Assembly: GCA_020536535.1 (NCBI GenBank)
Contig: JAHLWZ010000068.1
Location: 16,196-80,195, forward strand
From: Pelomyxa schiedti
Taxonomy: Eukaryota > Evosea > Pelobiontida > Pelomyxidae
Reading direction: 5' to 3'
DNA: 64,000 bases
The notes beneath the pieces are model-generated. The model was not told where the DNA came from and made no database searches. It worked only from the letters and a program-made list of their open reading frames with translations. A program made the translations under genes and the position numbers. Of this stretch, positions 11,520-25,203 are shown piece after piece (position 1 is the stretch's first letter; every line of letters starts with the position of its first letter).

Positions 11520-12660
11520 ACATACGCGTTTACAACGTAACGGGCTTGCCCCTCACTGACCCACCACTGTGTATCAATGTTAAATATTATTTTGTTCTAT
11601 GTGTGAGGGCTATACATACATTTGGGTAGAGTTTGGTGAACCCGGTATCCACTACAAGCCGGCCTCCTTGTTTTGAATAAGAAAAGTGGGTACAGGGAAC
11701 TTTGTTTTTTTGGGAGGAACCCACCTGTTTCAGAGCGGTCCATGCAGCATATTACTGGCATCCCGTTGGAGGATGTTGCTACTACTTGTAATTTCCCAAC
11801 AGTCTCAGGGGCTCTGTGGGCAGAAGAAGTAGGCCACGCTAGTTTGGTGTTTAGAGAACAAATTGAGTTTGTTGTACTCGTACTGACTAAGCCAGTAGCA
11901 GTGTCCACTGGATAGCAAATCTTAAAGAAAATAAGCAATTGATTGTGTCATTAGACACGCTAATTGCATACCGTGTGCCCCTCATAAAGATAACTTATGC
12001 CAGCAAATAGAGGATGATCGGCACAAAACTCTCCAGGTGTGCAGGAATTCCCATAAGCCATCACGCGCTCACCTTGAGTGTTTCCTTCTAGCCTAGCACC
12101 GCAAAGAGTCGGCAGTAGAATATTAGCTTCGGCAAAATATGGAGCGTTGTCTCCCCAAATCTAAGTACAGAATGTAACAGGAATCGTAACGAACGAAAAT
12201 AAACCATTAAACCCCGTTTTTTCCTGTGGAAGTTAAAGATTGCTTCTGGAAATTCGTTTGATGGGGTGCATAAAGTCGAGTCAGAAATAACCCATGCAAC
12301 GTCAAACTTATCAGATTTAAGAGCTAGATTGATATTACTAAATGCAAGGCAGCACTATAGTACAATCACCTCGAATAAAGCCGGCAACGTCATTTTTGGG
12401 GAAAATTGAAAGGTTGAATCCTTTCTTTCGCAGAGCTGGTCTGTTCTTGATCACTTTTTGATGAGTAGAAGAAAACATACTCGAATGTATTTGAGATAGT
12501 CTGAAGGTCAAAGCTGGAGAAAATAGCAACATGAAAATCTGAGAATGCTCCATCTTTACCCAAATCAAGTCTGTACAAAAAGTAAATAATACTTGAATAA
12601 ATGCATCACATACTGGTCTTGATTGCTGTTCCCATAGCCCTTACAAGCCAGCTCCTATTT
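11520..12660 (-). CDS. Conserved uncharacterised protein with WGDNAPYFAEAN motif
   Basis: Exons join to a soluble protein with the blocks GKDGAFSDFHVAIFSS, FDVAWVISDSTLC, FPEAIFNFHRKKRGL, IWGDNAPYFAEANILLPTL and RLVVDTGFTKLYPNWW. The arrangement (a VISD strand, a helix, then a glycine turn and a WGDN strand) is like a flavodoxin/class I amidotransferase-type alpha-beta fold, but I cannot name the family. The last exon reaches Tyr-Val-Val-Asn-Ala near 11525 and the stop is unresolved. At the 5' end the frame reaches KGYGNSNQDQ near 12635 behind a possible acceptor. An upstream exon would overlap the Rac gene starting at 12692, so the true start is unknown. It overlaps the 3' UTR side of CYRI tail to tail. 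Confidence 0.6.
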
Positions 12661-12691
12661 GGGACATCACAAATAAACCCAAAAAAAAAAA

Positions 12692-13303
12692 ATGCAAGCT
12701 ATGAAGTGTGTTGTCGTTGGTGATGGCGCTGTGGGCAAAAGTGTGTTCTTTTTTGTTGGTAATGAAATGTGGGTGACGGCAATTTGATAGGTTGCTTGTT
12801 AATCTCGTATACTACAAACGCTTTCCCGGTCTGTCTAGAATCTCCCCTCCCACAATTTCCAATCAACTGACATTGACATTATATCTACTGTAAAGAGCGA
12901 GTATGTGCCAACTGTTTTTGGTAAGTTGTGATTGCACCCAGCGTGCACAGCAGTTCTCATTTTTTTTTTTTCCCCCACGTAGATAATTACTCTGCCAATG
13001 TTATGGTCGATGGAAAGGTTAAAAAAAAAAAAGAACTCATCTTGAGAATTCTCTTCTAACTTTGTCCTAGCCAATAAACTTGGGCCTTTGGGACACTGCT
13101 GGACAGGAGGACTACGATAGATTGGTAGGAATTACTGGGGGATGGGAATAATTATAAAAGGGAAGGGAAACTCACCCACAAAAATCTGCTTCACTAAATA
13201 ATGGCTCCTCAGAGACCTCTGAGTTACCCACAAACGGATATATTCTTAGTCTGCTTTTCTTTAGTCTCCCCACCATCCTTTGAAAATGTGCGGGAAAAAT
13301 GGG
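12692..13303 (+). CDS. Rac-type Rho GTPase, truncated by assembly gap
   Basis: Exons read [17 protein letters not shown], then [50 protein letters not shown] and [17 protein letters not shown] up to SFENVREKW. Every position matches canonical Rac, with an unmodified P-loop, switch I, DTAGQE switch II and the Rho insert region beginning. The 100-N gap cuts the gene before the base-binding motifs and prenylation box, so the C-terminal 80 or so residues are missing here. The protein would be a membrane-bound switch for actin dynamics. CYRI, a Rac effector, is encoded just upstream. Confidence 0.93.
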
Positions 13304-13403
13304 NNNNNNNNNNNNNNNNNNNNNNNNNNNNNNNNNNNNNNNNNNNNNNNNNNNNNNNNNNNNNNNNNNNNNNNNNNNNNNNNNNNNNNNNNNNNNNNNN
13401 NNN
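13304..13403. other. 100-N assembly gap
   Basis: Exactly 100 N bases, the usual placeholder for a gap of unknown size. It is flanked on the right by an A-run of about 47 bases (13404-13450, one C), which probably stopped the assembly. Confidence 0.99.
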
Positions 13404-13411
13404 AAAAAAAA

Positions 13412-13450
<39 letters not shown>

Positions 13451-13453
<3 letters not shown>

Positions 13454-13834
13454 ACGTACAGCAGAGGTGAATCCACCCAATACGTTGGACGTCGCACCAG
13501 GAGGAGGAGTACTCTGAGTAATTGCATATTGTTGTGGCGGCCGCTGTATCTGCTGCTGTTGCATCTGCATCTGCGACGACGGGGGGGGGGAAGCTGTTGC
13601 GCAGCACACATAGGCGCCGACCCGCATGGGCTGCTGCTGGTACGCCTGTTGCTGCTGCTGGCAGGCCTGGTACGAGGGCGAGGCGGCCTGCGCCATGCGG
13701 GCCGGCCGGTTTTGCGTGTACTCGAACGACTCGGCGTTGTAGTACTTGGGGGACATCGAGACGCTCTGGAGCTGGGGCTGCGGCTGTGGCTGGGGGCTGC
13801 TCCCTGTATTGCTCGGTGGCGGTTGGGCAGACAT
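13451..13834 (-). CDS. Gln/Pro-rich protein, 5' part only
   Basis: The frame opens at ATG 13834 (MSAQPPPSNTGSS) and runs about 125 residues. It is rich in Gln, Pro and Ser, with SPKYYNAESFEY and repeated poly-Gln, Met-Gln and Pro blocks, before reaching the A/T run beside the gap. A donor near 13460 is likely. Low-complexity Gln/Pro proteins of this kind occur among transcription and RNA-processing factors, but no domain is visible and the remainder is in the gap. The divergent partner, the PTPDC1-like gene, starts 260 bp away. Confidence 0.5.
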
Positions 13835-14094
13835 TTTTCGGTTTGGGCTTTTTTTTCTTTTTTTTTTTTTCGTTTGTTTGTTTCTCGTTTAGGCTTGTTG
13901 ACAGAGCGGAAGAAGAGCCTGTAGGAACAGAATTATCCCTGGCTATGTTGTGTTTTTAGGTACGAAGGAGGAGGTTCTCCTTGGAATTCTGGAATGCCAT
14001 GACTTGGTGGTTTTTCCCATTCGGGGAAGCATAAATTGCGACAAATCGAATTTGATCGTGTTGGTTGGCAACGAGAGCGAGCCGAAAGCCCATA

Positions 14095-15952
14095 ATGTCG
14101 GCGTTGCACTGCTTCTTTTGTGGGGGTAGTAAGTGCAAGTACGAGGACTACCTTCGCTGGGTGTCGGTTCACGACACCGCCAACGCCATCGAGGGACTTT
14201 TCAGTAATTGGATCACCGACGATATTTTGGCAACCGCCAGGCCCTCTTCCTCCCTTATAAGGCAATATGACATTGTAAATCAGTTCTTGAGGTTTCATTC
14301 ACTAACAACTTCTTTGGTCTAGCTCTTTTTGTGCTTTTCATAGATAGATATAACCTGCATCCTTGCAAAGCTATACTGACGAACCTCTTTTCTTCTTCCA
14401 TTAGGTTTAACATCAGGGCTGTTGTAAACTTGCAGCTCCCAGGCGAACATGCAAGTTGTGGTGACCGGTTGGTTGAAGGTGGGTTCAGCTATGATCCACA
14501 GGAATTTATGAATGCTGGAAGTCAGTGTTTTCTCCCTCTGTTGCTATCATGTTTTCGTTAATATTTGGGCAGTTTACTTCTACAGCTTTGGTTGGCCAGA
14601 TATGTCAACTCCTGACCTCTCTCATGCCCTCGATATTGTACAAGTAATGTGTTTTGAATTATCTAGAAACAGCAAGGTTAGACCAACACCTGAGACTCAA
14701 CATATTTATTCCACCTCTTAAGGTTGCAATTCACTGCCATGCCGGACTTGGTAAGATGTAGTCATGCTTCCTCTTTTCACGTTTCCAAGGTAGAACAGGC
14801 TTGGTCATATCCTGTTTTCTTGTATATTCCAAGAACATTTCTGCGGAGCAAGCAATATCTCAAGTACGATTGCACAGGTGTCAAGCCTTTCCTTCCTGTT
14901 ACACCCGCCATCCTGCCTTTTAAATGCGGATGTACCTCAGGCCCAGGTCTATTCAAACAAAGAAGCAAACATCCTTTGTCAAGCAGTTTGAGTTATATCT
15001 CAATGCACTAAAGAAATATTTCCCTGCGACATCACTTTCAGAGACACTTGCGAATCAAAGGCGATACCTGCATGGAGCAGAAAGCCGGCGTTTGTCAAAA
15101 ATTCCCAAAGTCCACCCAAGCCATTATTTTATTTCCTAATTTTATGCAGTTCATTGACGTAATTTGCGCCAGAGCTTCAACACTACAAGCACATCCACCT
15201 ACCAATATCTTGCTCCCTGATGCCAATTGCACAGGGTCGCTACTTAAGAATCTTTATGACACTCCCTCATCAGTACTTGAACAATTGAAGGTTTTCCTTT
15301 TTCCCATCTTTGGTGCCTCCCAACCCTTGTAAGGACAATGTCAACCAGGGAGATTGGGAATCACTTGCATGTGTTAATGACTTCACTCTTCTATGGCAAC
15401 TCGTTTTGGAATGGCTAAGAGGCCTCCAGCAGCCTTTAATACCGGCTAGAACAACTACAGTAAACTCCTTCCCAAAAACTACAACAGAGTTCCGTGTTTT
15501 GTGTCTCATTCTATACCCTGTTTTCAAATGTTAAATCAATCCTAGATGTTTGACACACCACATCTATCCCTCGATGCTATTGTGCCCACTGAAGCACTTC
15601 CAACTGTAAAACTGCTATGCTCCCTCTTACTCATGGTACATTCCAGTTCGCCAAAACAAACTAATGGAAGAAGTTTGAAGGCGAAGCGAGGAGCCAATCT
15701 GCACAAGCTTTGGCAGAATCACTGATGCCCGCGACTATGGAAAATAACAATCCAAGACACCATTGCACTTCACCACATTCCTCCAGCACCACCCCAAAAC
15801 AATCAGCATTAGCAACCACCACTACAACAACCACAACAACATCAACCTGCTCTGCGACTCATTGCCGCGGAAATTCCTCTCCACAACCCACACCACCGGC
15901 AATTCTGCAGTATCTAGCCGAACTGCTAATTACCACAGCAACCAATGTATAG
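14095..15952 (+). CDS. PTPDC1: PTPDC1-like dual-specificity protein tyrosine phosphatase
   Basis: The start MSALHCFFCGG leads into CKYEDYLRW, GLFSNWITDDILATARPS, FNIRAVVNLQLPGEHASCG and YFYSFGWPDMSTPDL. The catalytic loop is HCHAGLGRTG, and RPRSIQTKKQTSFVKQFELYL follows. The order and wording match vertebrate PTPDC1, a CDC14/PTEN-like Cys-dependent phosphatase linked to cilia and centrosomes in animals. Catalytic Cys and Arg are present. A 39-bp intron (14751-14789) splits the CX5R loop between Leu and Gly-Arg. The C-terminal half after 15150 is less conserved, with WLRGLQQPLIPA and then a Thr/Asn-rich tail ending at TAG 15952. The role in an amoeba is inferred only from the family. Confidence 0.88.
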
Positions 15953-20160
<4,208 letters not shown>

Positions 20161-20295
20161 ACTTACCAAAAACAATTAATTTCGTTTGTTGTCTTTGAAG
20201 TTTGTCAACCAAAACAATTTGGTTTTGATATTTTTTCCATTATTTACAAATTCTCTGGCAAAGTGCCAGAGAGAAGAGGGTTTGGAGAAATGGTT

Positions 20296-22168
20296 TCACA
20301 TTAATCTTGTCCATACAGCATGCTCCCCAACGTGTAAACTAGATCCCATAACAACAGAGTCCTTCGTACTGAACCAGTGAAGAGCCGAGCTGTTGCTGAG
20401 GTCTTTATCAAGGACCCATCCCTTGAAAGTGATTTTTTTGTCCCGCCCGTACTCAATGCGGCCACCATCAGACCAGTCGGTTCCTTCTTCTATTGTCACC
20501 AAGTTGTTACTCACCTGAGAAGTGTCTTCTTATTGAGGTTTGATTTTAAAAGTGAACTACCTGCAATTTTCGGCAACCACGAGTGCCTGTACTGCTTCGT
20601 AAATACGTTCCGTTTAAGTTGTCTTCCCAGCTGCGGTGTGTCCATGTGACAACTTCATTTGGGTCCCTGCTGTTGCCTTGTGCAATTGCAGTGGGTGTTG
20701 ACCTCCAGAGAAGTTGTTGAAGTGTACTGAGCGAAGTGTCCAGCATCCACCCTTCAAAGTAACATAGCCCATCACAGAAAGATATGTTATCGTTGAACAT
20801 CCAGGAGCCCGGAGTTCCTTCATAGCTGAATACTCTGCCATTAGCTTCTACGAGCAAGTGTTGCTCACCCCTGAAAATAAATATCAAAGGTGTGGTAACT
20901 GGGAAGGGACACAAACCTTACGGTAGTGGCATCTTTGGTGTACAGACCTGCTAGTTCCTTGAAGTTTCCTTTACGGAGCTGAGTGGGAGGAGCAGCACTC
21001 CATGACCCGTCACTGGAACGCCTCACTTGAACTTCATCAACTGTAAGAACAGCCGACTCCAGGAATGAAGGGTAGATGCTTCCTGGAACCCGTAAAAAGC
21101 GGTCACTGGCTCCCCATGAGTTGATGCATTCTATTGTACTGGTGGGTTTTCTAAGCCAGTACGCAGCATGAACCAGATGGCTGCCGTGCTGGCCAGTTGG
21201 TGTTGTTCGCTGCCCAACAACAATGCCTCCCACAATGGGAACTTTGTCCACAACTGGTTCGTATGTGGGATATTGCAGCTGGCGCATCTGATCAGCGGAG
21301 TTTACCAGTGTGTAACGAATTTTAAAGGTCATAAGAACAACTCCTCCCTTATCTTTGCCTGAGAACTTCATAGTTTTACCGATAACATTCATTGGGCCAC
21401 AAAGGAAAGGATTGCCAACCAAACCTGTAATTTTTTTGCTCCCATTCTGGAGTTCAACTCTTCGATAAGGTGCACGAAATCCGTAGCCGCATCAAACCCA
21501 ATCGCGATTACGGTAGAAGTTAGTGTAGCCAATTCACATTGTATGTTGTAGTCCAGACTGAGAAGCTGACACAAAGCACCCATGACACCCCACATGGTGC
21601 ATGTTCCAAATCCACCTTGGTCTCCTCCGACTCCATCTTCCGCTAAGGGAGTGGAGGAAGGGGCTATACAAGAGAGGAAAGTGTTATTTAGGTGATAATG
21701 AAACTTTGTTGCCTTCAACCTGGATCAGTTGTTCTTCCCACTTCTACAATAGACGCAGAGCCTAACACTTTTTCTCGTTCCACCTTGGCATCGTAACCAT
21801 AGAGCTTTAAAAGAAATGAATATATAAAATATATTTATATATTTTAAAAAACGAAATGGTCAAGGGTTTTAAAAAAAAAACCTTGCGCACTGCAGGTGGT
21901 GCTAGGCGGCCAGTTGGTTCTTTTTCCTCTATCACAACAATGCCCCTGGCTTGGCCATTTTTCCGGCTTTTGTGCATGTCGACGACGCAGAGCTTACCCC
22001 TGGCCAACAAACCGGTGTATCTCACGGTGTGACATTCCGAGGACGAGAACTTTGCGGTGATGTCTATCGCACCGTTGCGTCGGTTGTATGTCCCCGAGAG
22101 CGTCTTGGTTGGAGCTGACGGTACGTCGTTGTGGCATGTACCGCAAACGTTGTCATACTCATCAACCT
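20296..22168 (-). CDS. Papain-fold (C1-like) protein with C-terminal GWxLD repeats
   Basis: The core carries a papain triad pattern. The Cys box is GGDQGGFGTCTMWGVMGAL near 21620. The His box is GSHLVHAAYWLRK near 21165. The Asn box is ECINSWGASDRFLRVPG near 21110. The Cys box resembles the QGxxGTCTA form of bacterial and protist C1 homologues, not the plain papain form. The N-terminal part (VDEYDNVCGTCHNDVP, YTGLLARGKLCVVDMHKS) has paired Cys and is probably extracytoplasmic. After the peptidase region the protein has two related units, CYFEGWMLDTSLSTLQQLLW and ITFKGWVLDKDLSNSSALHW, each followed by a Ser-Thr and a Gly/Ser turn. The start codon and any signal-peptide exon upstream of 22168 are unresolved. 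A secreted or lysosomal cysteine peptidase is inferred. Confidence 0.7.
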
Positions 22169-22528
22169 AGAATGTACTGATGTTACTTTTCATTTTTAGG
22201 TTGGAATTTGATATTGTGTTAGCTAGTTTAAGGTAATGGTGAAGTTCAAGACGCTGGCATTTTGGCGTTTAATTTTTTATTTGACTGCCGGAGTCGAGTG
22301 TGTTTGTTTGCCGTTTGGTGTGGAACATAGTGGAGTTGTAGTGAGGACTACACGGGAAATGGGAACATACAGTAAACGACAGAGCCCATCCTGCGAAGCA
22401 AAAGTCTGACCCCTCCCAACCAGTGCAGGCTCCCTTGTTATCTCTTCCTCCAATCTTGACAGACAACTGCCTCGCTCTTTAAAAAAAAAAAAGGAAAGTT
22501 TAGCCATCAACAATCCACTTAGTATTAC

Positions 22529-23609
22529 TTACAACGGGAGATTTTGTAAAACTACTCGCCAGTAGTCCACACCATCTGAAGCTTCCTTGCAATTCACATC
22601 ACAAGCCATTTCTAATCCATCACCCTCGAGGTCGTAGTTCCAAAGCCACTCTGTTGTCTGGAACCCAAGCCGGAGGAAGAGTGAAATGGCAGGCCTGTTG
22701 GTCCCACGACACTGTAGCATGATCTTGGCCAAATGCCACTGCCTTGTCATGTGGATGGCGAAGGCTATAAGTGCGCTACCAACCCCTGCTCCTCGGCAGG
22801 CTTCGCGCACTGCAACTTTGGTAAGGAGTGTATACTCTTTTTCACGCTGAAGGGCAATATATCCATTGACAACGTTTACTGGTTTGTAAGGAAGTTGAAA
22901 AACGAAATGAAGAGATTGATTGTACATTTTTTCACAGTGTAGATAGCAACATTGTTCCCTCGAAGAGCATTGTGGAAGTAGTTCGCTTCAAAGGGTTCGG
23001 AAAAAGAGTTCACCTCAATTTTAAGGACATCTTCTAGATCCGACTTGTGAAATGGTAATATCTTGAGAGCATCATCCGCTGGGAGATGTTGTAGAGCTCT
23101 ATTTATTATTTTATAACTCCTGAAAGCAGCTTGAGAGATTGCTTTTAAAAAAAAACATACACGTGAGCAAGTCTTGTGTAAGTTTCAAAGCTCTCTTGCA
23201 CGAAAGGAGAGGAAGGTAAACCGATAACAGATTTGGTGAAGATGTGACACGGATTATGCACCAGTTCACAAATACAGCCGGAGCAGAGGTTATAGTTGTC
23301 ACAATTCTTGCAGGCATACCTTTAGGTTATTATTGTGGGTTTTCAGTTTAGAAAACGAACCTTACACCAACCACAGGGAAATGGCAGTTTGAACACAGTA
23401 CACCTCTGTGAACTGAGTGCAATCTGGGAATACATGAGTAACCTTCAATGGGCGTCAGCCGCACGTGTCACACAGTGGCAAGCTTGTACTTCCTCGCATT
23501 CTTTGTTTTGTTGTAAAGCACAAAAAAAAATTTCCTGTCAAGCTCATTGTCCTCGCAACTTGGTCACCAAGCCAGAAGAAGTTGTGGGATGCTGCACAAC
23601 AGAAACCAT
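22529..23609 (-). CDS. ZZ-type zinc finger plus GNAT acetyltransferase
   Basis: Spliced frames give a ZZ finger, HRGVLCSNCHFPVVGVR joined to YACKNCDNYNLCSGC and a trailing H-x3-H-type HNPCHIF. The join spans a short intron whose acceptor lies just before 23319. After a helical linker (LPADDALKILPFHKSDLEDV) comes a GNAT domain with acetyl-CoA loop VREACRGAGVGSALIAFA, then CRGTNRPAISLFLRLGF. GNAT enzymes move acetyl from CoA to protein or small-molecule amines; ZZ fingers bind peptides such as histone tails or N-degrons. The GNAT loop RGAGVG fits the (Q/R)xxGx(G/A) rule. An N-terminal segment (LDRKFFFVLYNKTKN) precedes the finger. I place the start at ATG 23609, followed at once by a 55-bp intron, but this is weak. 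CHMP1 starts divergently 162 bp away. Confidence 0.75.
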
Positions 23610-23771
23610 CACACCCCGCCACGTGCCCCTCAGCACGAATAGGCTGTTTTGCCTGAGGCTATCTCCTTGTTGGCAGCTTCTAACCTGAGAAACTGATTGG
23701 CCAAGTCGGCAGATCTGGAAGCCCCAAAATTGCTGTAAAAACAAGAAAACTCCAAGCGACTAACCACCGAC

Positions 23772-24793
23772 ATGCAAGGTTCGGTGATGCGTTTTGTGAC
23801 GATATTGGAGGGAATAGTAAATTATCAACAATAATAAACTTGTATTTTGTGTGCGGTGTATTTTACAGTGTTGTTTTGTTGTTAACGTGTAAGATAGAGC
23901 AGTTGTTGAATCTGCGATTCGCTTCGAAACAACTTCAGAGACAGTCGGTCAAGTCTGAACAAAATGAAAAACGTGAGAAACTAAAAGCAAAGAAGGTATG
24001 CAGCTTATTTCCTTTCACAAAGCATATTATTATCTGTTTGATGGGTGGCCTCCTTGATTTTTTTTCCCCCTTTTTATTTTCTGATCCTACAAGGCAATGG
24101 AGAAGGGCAACATGGATGGTGCTCGCATTTATGCAGAAAATGCCATAAGAGAAAAAAGCATGGCTCTCAATTACCTTAAACTATCTTCCCGTATAGATGG
24201 TGTTGCCTCCCGTGTTGAACAAGCAATAAGAATGCGCGTAGTGAGTTACTTTGTTCATTGTGAAGTGTGATTAACAAACTCCTTCCTTTGTGCAGGTCAC
24301 AGGCTCTATGTCGGGTATTGTAAAATCATTGGATAAGGCCATGAAGACTATGGACCTTGCTCAGGTTCGTTCCCAATATTTGACATTCCTGTTCTCACAG
24401 TGCGTGTAGGTGACCCAAGTCATGGATCGCTTTGAAAAGCAGTTTGAGGATTTGGATGTCCAAGGTGCCTATGTTGAAAAAACCATGTCCAAGTCATCGG
24501 CACTTTCCACACCCGCTTCTGAGGTATACAATACCTAATTCTAACTGGAAGTCACCTCACCATTTCCACCTTCTCTCAAAAAGGTCGACCTTCTTCTGGA
24601 ACAAGTAGCTGATGAACACGGATTAGAGCTGGCCGAAGACTTGCATGATGTACCAATAAAACCACCAGTACTAAGAACCCCCGAGCACCAGCAGGACGAG
24701 TTGACAGCCAGGCTTGAGAAGTGTGCAAGCCAACACAAACAACTAAACAGTTATCTTACCTATCAAAACAGGCTCAAAACAGGGGGGAGCTAA
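23772..24793 (+). CDS. CHMP1: CHMP1 (Did2) ESCRT-III subunit, 213 aa
   Basis: Six exons (23772-23778, 23898-23995, 24094-24237, 24296-24364, 24410-24523, 24584-24793) join to 213 residues, close to the 196-204 of other CHMP1 proteins. The first exon codes only M-Q and one base. The splice gives [15 protein letters not shown], with the Met-to-Phe spacing of animal CHMP1. Helices continue with [49 protein letters not shown] and [14 protein letters not shown]. Near the end [10 protein letters not shown] resembles a MIM1 motif, the hook for MIT domains, here followed by about 20 extra residues. CHMP1 recruits Vps4 and regulates ESCRT-III filaments at endosomes and the midbody. A triple-MIT protein is encoded at 59.8 kb. 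Confidence 0.92.
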
Positions 24794-25203
24794 GTCACAC
24801 TGCACCGCGTGTAAATAGGTCTGTCACCCCCAACACCAACAGAAAACCCAATCCCAGAAAGAAAGGAACAATCCCAGAGGTGAAATTCTCCAAAATGATG
24901 GTGATTTTGGAAAAAAATGGATTATCGGATTCGGAGCCTTTAGTGTAGATCTGTCTAAATCTGGTCCGTTTAAGGAAGTATACCGTGTGTCCACTTTTTT
25001 TTCTCGGTTTTTCTGGAGGAATGAATCGACAAAATGTTGAAGCGGTTTCCTTTTAGTCTTTTCTTCATTTCCCATTCTTCGCGCACACTTGCCTTATCCT
25101 CACTATTTGTTCTTCCGTTCTTTGTTGGTGTCGTTGCTGTGTGTGGGTTGGACCTAAACCAAAGTCAACAACAAACCTAAAACCCCAATAGCCATAAACC
25201 AAC
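24794..25203. other. Intergenic region, CHMP1 to phosphodiesterase
   Basis: About 410 bp with no supported gene. It contains the CHMP1 3' UTR and the promoter of the phosphodiesterase, whose 5' leader (from about 25140) is rich in CAA/AAC. Confidence 0.5.

Noticed and set aside
13270-13520. Frames crossing the N gap
   Set aside because: Translation through N and the A-run is meaningless.
23760-23780. ZZ-GNAT start at ATG 23773, overlapping the CHMP1 ATG
   Set aside because: CHMP1's start is well supported by family spacing, and the minus frame would need a 32-bp intron and an unlikely N-terminus; ATG 23609 is preferred, though weakly.
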